A DNA stretch of 64,000 bases from Achromobacter sp. HZ34 (GCF_002209485.1 NZ_NJIX01000002.1:1-64000); one strand, 5' to 3'; positions 20,250 to 29,263 are shown, counted from the stretch's first letter. A program made the numbers and translations. The notes: generated by a model from the sequence alone, not told the origin.

Positions 20250-20822
20250 TTAGTAGCGGGGCTGCGAGCCGTAAGGCGTCACGCTGGGCGGCGCCATCGG
20301 TGCCGACGGGCGCACGGCGGGCGGGGGCGCCATCGGCGCGGGAGCGCCCGTGGAATAGCCCGAACCGGCAGGATAAGTCGACGAACCGGTGCCAGGCGTG
20401 CCGACCGGCACCTGGATCTCGGTTTGACGCAGCACGCCGCCGCCGGCAACGCTGCCTTGCACGGTGGTCTGCCCCTGGCCTGACATCAGCTGCATGCAAC
20501 CCTGGCGCTGGTCGCTGGGCAGGCGGTCGCAACGCTGCATGGCGTTCTGGGCTTCCGTCGAGGAACTGGGTTCCGTCAGGCCGTTGCGACGGCGTTCCAC
20601 CTGGGCCGCGCCGGCTTCTCGCAGGCAGGTCGCCTTGGGCTGGGCGCTCTGGCCGCTGTTGCAGCGGGCGACGTCCTGCTTGTACTGTTCGTCGGCGTGG
20701 GCACCAGTGCTGACCCCCAGCAAGCCCATCGCGCAAAGCGCAAGGCCAGCAGCGGAAAGACGCAGCCCGCGCCGGGTTTGAGTTTGACCGATAGCCGTTT
20801 GGGTAGCCGTTCCGAAGTTCAT
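20250..20822 (-). CDS. Exported Cys- and Pro-rich protein of unknown function
   Basis: This 190-residue protein starts at the ATG at 20822, behind a strong GGGAGG site. A signal peptide is followed by AHADEQYKQDVARC, and the mature part has four cysteines spaced as two pairs in the first 80 residues (ARCNSG, ATCLRE, QRCDRL, QGCMQL), which could form disulfides. The rest is Gly/Pro/Ala-rich with a PMAPPP-type repeat and is likely unstructured. Such proteins are common and unnamed in Bordetella. A terminator isolates it from the downstream HAD gene. Confidence 0.8.
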   Translation of the reverse strand: MNFGTATQTAIGQTQTRRGLRLSAAGLALCAMGLLGVSTGAHADEQYKQDVARCNSGQSAQPKATCLREAGAAQVERRRNGLTEPSSSTEAQNAMQRCDRLPSDQRQGCMQLMSGQGQTTVQGSVAGGGVLRQTEIQVPVGTPGTGSSTYPAGSGYSTGAPAPMAPPPAVRPSAPMAPPSVTPYGSQPRY

Positions 20823-20979
20823 AGGTTTACCTCCCACATGTTCACATTGGCGCCACGACGCGTGGCGGCAGGCACGACGCCGGCAGCCTTAAAAGCGCCT
20901 GACGTCCACAAGTCGCGTACTCAGCAATTAGCGTACCTGCTCCATTGGAATCACTGGATATCCACCCAGGCGTGACCCC

Positions 20980-22368
20980 TCAGGCGCCGCGTGCCGCCCG
21001 TGGGCCATTGAGCAGCGCGCCGTCCATGCGCCGGAAGATCAGCCCCGACACCAGGGTGATCGTCCCCACGATGGCGAACGTCAGCCGGAAGGCCAGCGCC
21101 GACGGATGCGCGTCGCCGCCGGAGAACCACCCGACCATGGTGCCGCCCAAGGTCACGCCCAGGCTGATGGCCAGCATCTGCACCATGGAGAACAGGCTGT
21201 TGCCGCTGCCCGCGTCCTCCACGCTCAAACCCTTCAGTGTCACCGTATTCATGGCGGCGAACTGCATCGAGTTCGCGCCCCCGAAGATGGCCAATTGGAC
21301 AATCTGCACGCCCAGCGGCCACCCCGGCGCCAGCGCGGCGAACGAGACGATGGAGGCACCCACCACGATGGTATTGACCATCAGGAAGTTGTCGTAGCCG
21401 AAACGCCGCACCATGGGCGCCACCCAGGTCTTGCTGATGACACCGGCGATAGCGGTCGGCAGCATCATCACGCCGGAGTACAGCGGGCTGTAGCCCATCT
21501 GTAATTGCAGCAGCAGGGGCAGCAGGAAAGGCACGGCGCTGCTGCCGATGCGGCACACCAGGTTGCCCACCAGGCCGATGCTGAAGTTAGGCTCGCGAAA
21601 CAGGGCCAGGCGGAACAGCGGCAAGGGCCGCCGGCGCGCGTGGGGAATGTAGAGCAGCACGGTCAGCGCGCTCAGCAGGAACAATCCCACCGCCCATTGG
21701 ACATGATGCGGGCCGGCCGGCGCATCCAGGGCCAGCGAGAACGCGGCCATGCAGGTGGAAAGCAGCACGAAGCCGATGGCGTCGAAGGCGGGCGCGATGC
21801 CGCTGATGCCGGGCGGCAGATAGGCGCGCACGGCGAACAGGCCGATGATGCCGATGGGCAGGTTGATCAGAAAGATCCAATGCCAGCTGATGGCCTGCAC
21901 CAGCCAGCCACCGGTCATGGGGCCGATCAGCGGCCCCACCTGCCCTGCCACGGAGATGAAGGCGAGCGCCGCGATATAGGCATCGCCGCGCATGGTGCGC
22001 AGGATGGACAGGCGGCCGATGGGCAGCAACATGGAGCCGCCCACGCCTTGCACCACGCGCGCCGCCACCAGCTGCGGCAGGTTGCCGGCCAGCGCACAGA
22101 ACAGCGAACCCAGCGTGAAGATGAGGATGGAGGTGAAATACACCCGGCGGGTGCCATAGCGGTCGGCCAGCCAGCCCGACGCCGGTGTCAGCATGGCCAT
22201 GGTCAGCGAGTAAGCCACCACCACGGCGCGCATGTCCAGGACGTCCACGCCCAGGCTGTGTGCCATGGACGGCAAAGCGGTATTGACGATGGTCGTATCC
22301 AGCGCCTGCATGAAAAACCCGGCGGCAACCACCCACTGCATGCCGCGATGCGATGAACTTTCCTTCAT
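20980..22368 (-). CDS. DHA2-type MFS drug efflux transporter (MdtD-like)
   Basis: This 462-residue, 14-helix-class major facilitator starts at 22368 behind GAGGAC; the open frame upstream is not protein-like. FMQALDTTIVNTALPSMA is the DHA2 motif of helix 1 and GWLADRYGTRRVY is the loop 2-3 motif. The text VVQGVGGSMLLPIGRL and the overall length match E. coli MdtD. It is divergent from the transglutaminase-like gene, with a strong inverted repeat in the 209 bp between them. Drug, fatty acid or metabolite export is expected, but the substrate is unknown. Confidence 0.9.
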   Translation of the reverse strand: MKESSSHRGMQWVVAAGFFMQALDTTIVNTALPSMAHSLGVDVLDMRAVVVAYSLTMAMLTPASGWLADRYGTRRVYFTSILIFTLGSLFCALAGNLPQLVAARVVQGVGGSMLLPIGRLSILRTMRGDAYIAALAFISVAGQVGPLIGPMTGGWLVQAISWHWIFLINLPIGIIGLFAVRAYLPPGISGIAPAFDAIGFVLLSTCMAAFSLALDAPAGPHHVQWAVGLFLLSALTVLLYIPHARRRPLPLFRLALFREPNFSIGLVGNLVCRIGSSAVPFLLPLLLQLQMGYSPLYSGVMMLPTAIAGVISKTWVAPMVRRFGYDNFLMVNTIVVGASIVSFAALAPGWPLGVQIVQLAIFGGANSMQFAAMNTVTLKGLSVEDAGSGNSLFSMVQMLAISLGVTLGGTMVGWFSGGDAHPSALAFRLTFAIVGTITLVSGLIFRRMDGALLNGPRAARGA

Positions 22369-22456
22369 GTCCTCATCTCTGAAACTTTGCCTGGTCGCCG
22401 TGCCGGACCGCCGGATCCAGGCGATATTTCCTCGGTCGCGCGCCGGACCGACCGCA

Positions 22457-22479
22457 ATCATAGGCGCATCGCCTATGAT
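22457..22479. promoter_or_regulatory. Perfect 10-bp inverted repeat, operator candidate
   Basis: ATCATAGGCG and CGCCTATGAT are separated by CAT, giving a 23-bp perfect palindromic site. It is centred in the 209-bp region between the divergent MdtD-like pump and the Tgl-like gene. The form fits a dimeric TetR, GntR or MarR-type repressor that could control both genes, but no such regulator gene is adjacent. Confidence 0.6.
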
Positions 22480-22577
22480 CATAAAAGCCGTCGCGTGGGC
22501 GGCGGCGACCTTAAGCAACCCGTCAGCCCGCATGCGTTCAATACGCCTTCCCGATGTCGATTTCCTGGAGTTCCCCG

Positions 22578-23777
22578 GTGTCCAGCAACCTTCCTGAACC
22601 GCAAGCCGCGGGCATCGAAATTTTCGGCGCCGCGCCCAACGCCAACGCCACCGCAGGTGCCGGCGCCGTTGCCGTTGCCGGCGTTTCTGCCAACGTAGCG
22701 TCCCAAGAAGGTGCCCGCGCCCTCGAGTATCTGCAGGCGCTAGGCCTGGGCGATGTGATCGAGGTGCAGGATGAACAGGCCGATGGCAGCGCACTGACGC
22801 GCCTGCGCCTGCGTCCTGCGATCGCCGCCGAATGGACGCCCGGCTTCGACACCACGGGCCTGCGGGCGGTGCTCGACCGGCATTTCCCGGCCGATGCCGG
22901 CCGCAACCTGGAGCGCGAGATCGTGGTGGCCATGCTGGTGGCGCCAGTCGCCTTCCGCTACCCCAGCCACGACGAACTGGCCGCCGCCGTACGCATCAAG
23001 CGCGACATCGTGCAGGCTGCGTACAAGACCGAACTGGCCTTCGACACCGAAGAAGCGGAACGGCCTGCCGACTACTGGACCTATGCGGAAGAGACCGGCT
23101 TCACCGTGCTACCCGGCAAGTCGCTGATCGACGCCTTGCGCAAAGCGTCGCAGCCGGAGGATTCCGGCAAGCTTTATTCCTTTTCCTGCTATCGCGCGAC
23201 GGAGTACGTGACCCTGCTGGGAATCGCGCAGGAGCTGGAACGCAGCAATCCCGCCCTGCTGGCGCAGTTGCAGCGCCGGTGGGAAAGCCGGGCCATCATG
23301 TCGGGCCTGTTCCACGATGTGTTCCTGCGCGAGTACGGATCGATGGAAGCGCCCTTGCCGCCGAAATACTACGTGCCGGGTGACCGGCTGTGGTTTCGCA
23401 ATCCGGACGAACGGTCGGCCGATGCGGAAGGCTTCGAGGGCTCCTGGGTGTTCTATCTGGGCAGCGGCCTGTTCAACAATTTCTGGAAGCACGAGCAGCC
23501 CTTCACGCTGACCACCAAATGCGTGGAGATCTACCACTGGCGCGACGGCGTGTATGTGGACGCGGCCGGCAAGACGCGGCTGGACGAGAGCATCGTCGAG
23601 GCCAAGGTGCGGGTGTCGCTGGCGGACCCGGCCGAGGTCGAACGCATCCTGCGGCTGATGGTGCGCCTGCGTGAACCGCGCGGGGTGTATGTCGACGGTG
23701 GCTGCATCGACACCACGCGCGAGTGCGTGCGCTGGGTGTGCCCGGGCACGGCCGATCTTGTCATACCGGCGCAATGA
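22578..23777 (+). CDS. Tgl-like protein-glutamine gamma-glutamyltransferase (transglutaminase) homologue
   Basis: With a GTG start at 22578, seven bases after GGAG, the protein has 399 residues. From about residue 110 to 320 it follows Bacillus Tgl, the spore-coat transglutaminase: a pairing segment VAFRYPSHDELAAAVRIKRD, then YSFSCYRATEYV with Cys204 matching the catalytic Cys, then YYVPGDRLWFRNPD, then EGSWVFYLG with Glu287, and FWKHEQPF with His305. The order Cys, Glu, His and the flanking text fit the family, though the spacing is longer than in Tgl. There is no signal peptide. A 45-residue Ala/Val-rich N-terminus and an 80-residue C-terminus are extra. Cross-linking or deamidation of protein glutamines is inferred, not shown. 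Confidence 0.7.
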   Translation: MSSNLPEPQAAGIEIFGAAPNANATAGAGAVAVAGVSANVASQEGARALEYLQALGLGDVIEVQDEQADGSALTRLRLRPAIAAEWTPGFDTTGLRAVLDRHFPADAGRNLEREIVVAMLVAPVAFRYPSHDELAAAVRIKRDIVQAAYKTELAFDTEEAERPADYWTYAEETGFTVLPGKSLIDALRKASQPEDSGKLYSFSCYRATEYVTLLGIAQELERSNPALLAQLQRRWESRAIMSGLFHDVFLREYGSMEAPLPPKYYVPGDRLWFRNPDERSADAEGFEGSWVFYLGSGLFNNFWKHEQPFTLTTKCVEIYHWRDGVYVDAAGKTRLDESIVEAKVRVSLADPAEVERILRLMVRLREPRGVYVDGGCIDTTRECVRWVCPGTADLVIPAQ

Positions 23778-23810
23778 CGCGCCGCGAGCTGCAATGACGC
23801 GCCGCGGGCC
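23771..23810. repeat. 20-bp tandem duplication across the Tgl-like stop codon
   Basis: GCAATGACGCGCCGCGAGCT at 23771-23790 is repeated at 23791-23810 with two changes. The first copy contains the stop codon of the Tgl-like gene. Confidence 0.8.
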
Positions 23811-23872
23811 GTAGCGCCGGCCGCGGCGCGGACCGCACGGGGGGCTTGCCGGCCCGCGCGGCATGGCGCTCC

Positions 23873-25213
23873 TTACTGCGTTTGCAGCGCCTTCAGCATG
23901 CGGCCACCGGGGCGGCCGTCTTGCGGCAGGCCCAGGCGGGCCTGCTCGGCGGACACGGCCTCGCGGGTCTTGCTGCCAGGGATGCCGTCTGGCGTGCCGA
24001 CGTCGTAGCCGCGAGTCGCCAGCAGTTGCTGCAATTGCTTGATCTGCGCGCGCGACAAGCCCGGATCATCGGTAGGCCACGGGGTGACCAGCGGACCATC
24101 GCCCTTGAGGCGATTGGTCAACAGGCTCACCGCCAACGCATACTTGCGGGCCTGGTTGTAATGCAGGATGGCATCGAAGTTGTTGGTTGCCAGGAACACC
24201 GGGCCGCGTGCTCCGGTAGGCGCGAACACGTAGGCCGACACCGACGCCCAGGGCGGGCCGCTGCGCAGGCTGCTCAAGGGCTTGCCGTCGGCCAGCGTGA
24301 CGCCGGCGGTGGACCATTGCGCCAGGTTGCGCTTGTCGTCCTGGTTCATGATCTCGGCGTCGGGGGTTTGCGGCAGGGTCGCCGCGATGGCGCCAGGCAG
24401 CTTCACTTCGATCACCGGCGGCAAGCCACGCGTCCACTTGGCTTTGCGCTTGAGCAGATGGTTGGCGGTGGACGCCAGTGCGTCGGGCAGGGAGTTGTAG
24501 AGGTCGATGCGGCCATCGCCGTCGCCGTCGGCGGCCAGTTCATAGAACGAGGTCGGGATGAATTGCGTCATGCCGAAAGCGCCGCTCCATGAGCCGATGA
24601 AGTTGTCGCGCTGCACGACGCCGTCACGCAGCAGGCGGGTCGAGGCATAGACGTTCTTGATCCACAGGGGCTTGTTTTCGGTGCAGGCGCGCGTCAGCCA
24701 GGCATTGAGCACGTCGACCTTGCCGAATTGCGTTCCGTAGTTGGTTTCGATGCCGAAGATGGCGGCCAGGGGTTCGCTGTCGATCTGGTAGGTCTGGTCG
24801 ATGGTGTTCAGTTGCGCCGCGTACTGCCGCAGCACCGCCTGGCCTTCGGCGACACGCTGGTCGTCGACCGTCTTGGCGATGTAGTCCCACCAGTATTCCT
24901 TGCTTTCCGGTTGCGCCTTGGCGGCGGCCACGGTGACGGCCAGCAGCTTGGAGCCTTGGGTATAGCGATCGAAGTCCGCCACGCTGATGCCATTGGCCGG
25001 CGCGTTCACGCGCAGCTTGGCCAGGCAGGCGGCAGGATCCTGGTCCTGCTGGGCTGGCGCCTGCACGGTGGGCGCGACAGCCGGGGCGGGAGCATTGGTC
25101 TGGGCCAGCACGGGATAGGACGTGACCATTGCGGCGCTCAGGCCGGCCAGCATCGACAGGCGGGACCAGCGCGAGGAAAACGGATGACGGGACGTAGGCG
25201 TAGCTGCGGGCAT
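23873..25213 (-). CDS. mltB: MltB-type lytic murein transglycosylase
   Basis: This 446-residue exported enzyme cleaves the glycan strand of peptidoglycan to form 1,6-anhydro-muropeptides. A signal peptide ends near residue 38 (PVLAQ). The SLT_2 catalytic domain spans about residues 70-370, with the catalytic Glu156 in IFGIETNYG and the following GMTQFIPTSF. The last 60 residues are a peptidoglycan-binding domain (IKQLQQLLATRGYDVGTPDGIPGSKTR, shown here only in part). There is no lipobox cysteine, so it is soluble in the periplasm, like MltB homologues outside enterics. It converges on the Tgl-like gene. Confidence 0.92.
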   Translation of the reverse strand: MPAATPTSRHPFSSRWSRLSMLAGLSAAMVTSYPVLAQTNAPAPAVAPTVQAPAQQDQDPAACLAKLRVNAPANGISVADFDRYTQGSKLLAVTVAAAKAQPESKEYWWDYIAKTVDDQRVAEGQAVLRQYAAQLNTIDQTYQIDSEPLAAIFGIETNYGTQFGKVDVLNAWLTRACTENKPLWIKNVYASTRLLRDGVVQRDNFIGSWSGAFGMTQFIPTSFYELAADGDGDGRIDLYNSLPDALASTANHLLKRKAKWTRGLPPVIEVKLPGAIAATLPQTPDAEIMNQDDKRNLAQWSTAGVTLADGKPLSSLRSGPPWASVSAYVFAPTGARGPVFLATNNFDAILHYNQARKYALAVSLLTNRLKGDGPLVTPWPTDDPGLSRAQIKQLQQLLATRGYDVGTPDGIPGSKTREAVSAEQARLGLPQDGRPGGRMLKALQTQ

Positions 25214-25304
25214 GTAGTTCCAGGCGTACTCGGTTAGGTGGGCCTTATGGTAACAAGGCGCGAAAAATCAGGTTTACGCCCCGCCAGGCGAAACCACCCC
25301 GGCG

Positions 25305-26237
25305 TTATTTGGCTTGCAGGCGCTCGAGCAGCGCCATCGCGGCGGCGGGGGCTTTTTCCTTGGCGCCATTGATGAAATACAGGTACACGTCACGCCGCCT
25401 GGCCTTGCGCTTCGCCGCGGACGGCGTCTCCACGTGCGGCAGCTGGGCCGGCTGCCCCCCCGCCGCCCACGTCCGCACGTGCTCAGCCCAGGCATCCAGT
25501 TCGCGCGGCGGATAGCCCGCGCGCAACTTGGCGTTGGCGCACATCAGGCGGACATAGACGAAATCCGCGGTCAGGTCAGCCATGGACGGGAATTCGGGGT
25601 TGTCCGTGTACACCGTGGCGACCTTGTACTTGCGCGCCAGCTTCAGATAGGCCGCATCCATGAAACTGTCGTGGCGCACTTCCATGGCGTGGCGCAAGGC
25701 GATGCCATCCTGGCGGGCCGGCAGCAGCTCAAGAAAGCTTTCGAAATCGTCGGCGTCGAAGACCTTGGTCGGCGCGAACTGCCACAGGATGGGGCCCAGC
25801 TTGGCGCCCAGTTCCGTGATGCCGCTTTCCAGGAAGCGGCTGACGGAATCCGCGCCCTCGGCCAGGACGCGGCGATTGGTGGCGTAGCGCGAGGCTTTCA
25901 GCGTGAAGACGAAGCCATCGGGCGTGGCATCGTGCCAACGCGCGAAGGAGGTGGCCTTTTGCGTGCCGTAATAGGTGCTGTTGATTTCGATGGCGGTGAC
26001 GTGCTGGCTGGCGTATTCCAGTTCACGGCTTTGCGTCACGTCCGCCGGATAGAACTCGCCGCGCCACGGCGCGAAGTTCCAGCCGCCGATGCCAACCCGG
26101 ATGGTATCCGCGGTAGCCTTCACGGCCGTGGCAGTCTTCGCGGCCTTGGTGGCCTTGGTGGCCCTGGCAGCCCTGGCAGGCTTGGCTGCCTCGGCGGCCT
26201 TGGCAGAGCCCTTCCTCGGGCTGCGTGTCGTTGTCAT
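25305..26237 (-). CDS. DUF72 (YecE-family) protein with Lys/Ala-rich N-terminal tail
   Basis: The 310-residue protein starts at 26237, where its ATG overlaps the stop of the upstream membrane protein gene (ATGA). Residues 46-310 match DUF72, a TIM-barrel family of unknown function: RVGIGGWNFAPWRGEFYP, EINSTYYG and the late FVYVRLM segment. Residues 1-45 are almost only Ala, Lys, Arg and Thr in three-residue steps (AKA, ARA, TKA), like the tail of histone H1 or AlgP, and could bind DNA or RNA. They are encoded by a 9-bp repeat. Confidence 0.88.
   Translation of the reverse strand: MTTTRSPRKGSAKAAEAAKPARAARATKATKAAKTATAVKATADTIRVGIGGWNFAPWRGEFYPADVTQSRELEYASQHVTAIEINSTYYGTQKATSFARWHDATPDGFVFTLKASRYATNRRVLAEGADSVSRFLESGITELGAKLGPILWQFAPTKVFDADDFESFLELLPARQDGIALRHAMEVRHDSFMDAAYLKLARKYKVATVYTDNPEFPSMADLTADFVYVRLMCANAKLRAGYPPRELDAWAEHVRTWAAGGQPAQLPHVETPSAAKRKARRRDVYLYFINGAKEKAPAAAMALLERLQAK
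26143..26205. repeat. 9-bp coding tandem repeat in the DUF72 gene
   Basis: Seven successive 9-bp units, of the type GCCTTGGTG or GCCCTGGCA on the plus strand, encode the Lys/Ala-rich steps of the DUF72 N-terminus. Weaker copies continue toward 26110. Confidence 0.75.
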
Positions 26238-26527
26238 TCGATCAGGGCTCCCAGGACGAGTACCGCCAGGACGATCCAGAAGATGAAGCCTAGCAGGGAT
26301 CGCCTGACCAGTGCGCTTATCGCGGCCCACAGGAGCAGCAGCCCAAGTATCAGCAGCGCGAAATTGAACAGGGTCGGGTTCATGCCCAAGGCGCGCGCCA
26401 GGCCTGCGGAGAATTCCCCGATGGCATGGCCGAAGCCGCCAAGGACGTATTTCAACGCGCTGACGATGGACCGGATGACCTCGCCAATGGTGTTGCCCAG
26501 GGAAGTAAAGAAGCTGTCGGATTGCAT
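26234..26527 (-). CDS. Small membrane protein of unknown function
   Basis: This 97-residue protein starts at the ATG at 26527 (MQSDSFF); a GTG three codons upstream is an alternative. Its N-terminal half is amphipathic and its C-terminal half holds two hydrophobic segments (FNFALLILGLLLLWAAISAL and IFWIVLAVLVLGALI) separated by Arg-Arg. It is translationally coupled to the DUF72 gene through an ATGA overlap, so the two may act together. I do not recognise a named family. Confidence 0.75.
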   Translation of the reverse strand: MQSDSFFTSLGNTIGEVIRSIVSALKYVLGGFGHAIGEFSAGLARALGMNPTLFNFALLILGLLLLWAAISALVRRSLLGFIFWIVLAVLVLGALIE

Positions 26528-26655
26528 GAATACCACGCCGCGCGGAGAGGGACGCCCTGCTCAGCAGGAACCATGCCCACCAGATTCCCCACCCGCGCTA
26601 ACATGCGGACCTGTCGATGCGCCGGCTTCCCGGCGCCAGCAAGGATCTACGCCGG

Positions 26656-26991
26656 ATGGACGAAATCGAACTCAACGACGGCACCGCCGATCGCTTTCTG
26701 CTGGACGCGCCCGGCCTGTCGCTGCTCGTGTTCCACAGCCGTACCTGCGCCAACTGCAAGCTGGCGCGCGAGCAGTTGCCGAAGATGGACCTGGGGGTCC
26801 AGCGCCTGTGCTGGATAGACGCCGGCGACAACGGCGGCCTGGTGCAGCGCTACGAAGTCTTCCACCTGCCCGCCATGTTCGTCGTGCGCGACGGCGTCTT
26901 CTACGGGGCAGTCGCCGCGTCCCTGCAAATGTGGGACATTCGCCGCCAGATCGCCCTGGCCCTCGACAGCTACCCCGCCACCCTGCCCTGA
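26656..26991 (+). CDS. Thioredoxin-like protein with CANC motif
   Basis: This 111-residue protein starts at the ATG at 26656, ten bases after AAGGA; an open frame begins at 26617. It has a thioredoxin-like fold with the unusual redox pair Cys31-Ala-Asn-Cys34 in RTCANCKLAR, and the cis-proline loop at HLPAMFVV. It is short but complete. It has no signal peptide and so is cytoplasmic. It is divergent from the DUF72 unit and converges on a Bug gene. Its partner is unknown. Confidence 0.83.
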   Translation: MDEIELNDGTADRFLLDAPGLSLLVFHSRTCANCKLAREQLPKMDLGVQRLCWIDAGDNGGLVQRYEVFHLPAMFVVRDGVFYGAVAASLQMWDIRRQIALALDSYPATLP

Positions 26992-27008
26992 CCTCGGTGC
27001 AGGCGGGC

Positions 27009-28016
27009 TTAATTCACTGTCGCACCCGTCTGCTTCACCACCTCGCCCCATTTTGCCAGTTCGCTTTGCAGCAGTTGGCCGAACTGCGCGGAGGTGTCCA
27101 GGCTAAGCGTCAAGCCCGCGGTGGCCAGCGCCTTGCGGGCATCGTCGCTCTGCATGACCTGGGCCGACGCATCGTGCAGACGGCTGACGACTTCGGGCGG
27201 TGTACCGGCCGGGGCGATCAGCCCCAGCCAGATCGTCGCTTCGTAGCCCTTCAGGCCTGCCTCGTTCAGCGTAGGCACATCGGGCAGGTCCGTCGAACGT
27301 TCCATCGTCGTGACCGCCAACGCCCGCAGGCGCCCCGCCCGTATCTGCGGCAAGGCGGCCGTTACCCCGAGAAAGCCCATGGACACCTGCCCGCCCATGA
27401 TGTCCGCCAGCGCCTGCCCGCTGCCACGATACGGCACGTGCATCAGCTGCACATTCGCCATGCTGGCGAACAGCGCCGCCGCCAGATGCTGGCTGCTGCC
27501 ATTGCCCGACGACGCGTAATCCAGCCGTCCCGGCTTGGCCTTGGCCAGGGCGATCAATTCAGCGACGCTCCTGGCGGGCACTTTCTGCGGATTGGTGACG
27601 AGAACGTAAGGACTGTCCACCAGCTTGGTGATGGGTGCGAAACCCTTGATGGGATCGTAGGGCAAGGTCTTGTACAGCCAGGGCGCAATCGTGTGCGTCG
27701 TCGAGATCAATGCCAGGGTGTAGCCGTCGGCCGGCGCCTTGGCAACGTAATCCGTGCCTATGGTCGACCCCGCGCCCACGCGGTTCTCGACCACCACGGG
27801 CTGGCCCAGGACGCCACCCAGTTTCTCGCCCAGCAGGCGCGCCACCACGTCGGTGAAACCACCCGCCGCGAAAGGCACGATCAGGCGTATGGGTGCGCTG
27901 GGATACGGACCGGTCTGCGCCGGCCCTTGGGCCCGGGCCGGAATGGCCAATGCGTTGACCGACAGCAGGGCGCAGCAGACGGCGCGCGCAAGGGCGCCTG
28001 CAAAGCGATGTCGCAT
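27009..28016 (-). CDS. Bug-family tripartite tricarboxylate transporter substrate-binding protein
   Basis: This is a 335-residue exported solute-binding protein. The start at 28016 follows a good GAGGAGA site. The signal peptide ends around residue 29 (PARAQ), and YPSAPIRLIVPFAAGGFTDVVAR is the typical mature opening, with VENRVGAGS and HVPYRGSGQA lining the pocket. It lies 121 bp downstream of an alpha/beta hydrolase gene on the same strand and is probably cotranscribed. The pair suggests uptake of a small ester or of the acid released by that hydrolase. Confidence 0.92.
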   Translation of the reverse strand: MRHRFAGALARAVCCALLSVNALAIPARAQGPAQTGPYPSAPIRLIVPFAAGGFTDVVARLLGEKLGGVLGQPVVVENRVGAGSTIGTDYVAKAPADGYTLALISTTHTIAPWLYKTLPYDPIKGFAPITKLVDSPYVLVTNPQKVPARSVAELIALAKAKPGRLDYASSGNGSSQHLAAALFASMANVQLMHVPYRGSGQALADIMGGQVSMGFLGVTAALPQIRAGRLRALAVTTMERSTDLPDVPTLNEAGLKGYEATIWLGLIAPAGTPPEVVSRLHDASAQVMQSDDARKALATAGLTLSLDTSAQFGQLLQSELAKWGEVVKQTGATVN

Positions 28017-28137
28017 TCTCGTCTCCTCGTTTTCACCCGGTGCCGGTATCGGCATCCGGGCGGCGGTCCGGTGGTCCGGACTCGCTTTTCTTCATGGACT
28101 GCAACGCGGGGCCCGCACAGGGCGCGGGCCCCTGCTT

Positions 28138-29088
28138 TCAGCGATAGACCGGCTCCGGCTGCGTATAGAACGCATGCAGGATGTGATAGACCATGTAGTA
28201 GTTCTTCTGCTGGAAGCTGGCGTGCGAAATGCCCTGCATCACCGTGAACTGCTTGAAACTATTGGGCAGCCGCGCGAAGAAAGCCATCAGGTCTTCGACC
28301 GAGGCGATGCCGTCGAACTCGCCGCGCATGAGAATCACGGGCAAGTCGATTTTTTCCGGATCGACCAGGGGCAGCTTCGAGCACATGTCGACGTAGGTGC
28401 CGGTGGGCATCGAATTGTCCAGCGACAGGATGGCGTCGGCGAAGGCGGACACGGTGTTGTCGTCGGCGCAACCCGGATGGTCGCGCGAGAAAATGCTCTG
28501 CACGAACGCGCGGTCTATGGGCCGGCGGTTCTTGGCGATGAACTCCGGCAGGCGCTGCTTGCGTTGCGCCAGGGTGGGACTGCCCTCACCCGTCCACACG
28601 AAAGCATCCAGCGCCAGGCGCGCCACCCGTTCCGGATGCTGCTGCGCAAACAACGCAGCTTTCAGCGCGCCGGAGGAAATGCCATACATGTGCAGGCGCT
28701 TGTCCTTGGCGCGTTCCAGGATGTAGGCGCTGCCGGCGGCCAGGTCCAGCGCGCCGTTGCCGATGTCCGAATTGATCGGCCGATGCTTGCTCGACCGGCC
28801 GTAGCCTTCGTTATCCATGCACCAGGTATCGAAGCCGCGCGCGGCGAACCAGTCCATGGCGGATGAATCGGGCCGGCCCGGCACGCTCAGGTCGAACGTC
28901 GGTTGCGATGCCATGGAAGAGCCGTGCACGAAGAAAATCGTGCCGGCATGCGGTACGCCAGCGGCGGCCGGCTTGTGCCAGAGAAACAGGTCGACGTCGT
29001 CGCGCCGGGTCCAATGCTCTTCACCGCCACGCCAGGTTACGGCGTTGGTGCCGCCCAGGGTGTCGTGCGCGGATGCTGCTGATGCCAT
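28138..29088 (-). CDS. Alpha/beta hydrolase
   Basis: This 316-residue hydrolase has no signal peptide. The nucleophile elbow is Gly-Ile-Ser138-Ser-Gly in MYGISSGAL. The acid is probably the Asp in GEFDGIA and the base the His in GISHAS near the C-terminus. The oxyanion segment is FFVHGSSM. It is followed by a Bug gene and preceded, 250 bp upstream, by a LysR gene on the same strand. An esterase or C-C bond hydrolase role is plausible, with no further clue to the substrate. Confidence 0.85.
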   Translation of the reverse strand: MASAASAHDTLGGTNAVTWRGGEEHWTRRDDVDLFLWHKPAAAGVPHAGTIFFVHGSSMASQPTFDLSVPGRPDSSAMDWFAARGFDTWCMDNEGYGRSSKHRPINSDIGNGALDLAAGSAYILERAKDKRLHMYGISSGALKAALFAQQHPERVARLALDAFVWTGEGSPTLAQRKQRLPEFIAKNRRPIDRAFVQSIFSRDHPGCADDNTVSAFADAILSLDNSMPTGTYVDMCSKLPLVDPEKIDLPVILMRGEFDGIASVEDLMAFFARLPNSFKQFTVMQGISHASFQQKNYYMVYHILHAFYTQPEPVYR

Positions 29089-29263
29089 GATGTCTCGACC
29101 TCTAATCGTCTGCGTTTGGGCTTCCGATGTTGAGCTTGCGTCGACGGCGATTCAACGGCGAACGATGAACAGACTGTTCACGGTTTGGCGTCAAGTGAAT
29201 CAGCTACAGATTTCGAAGCGGCGAGCGGTCAAGTGTCCACGCCGTGGCAACAGGGGCGAGAGC

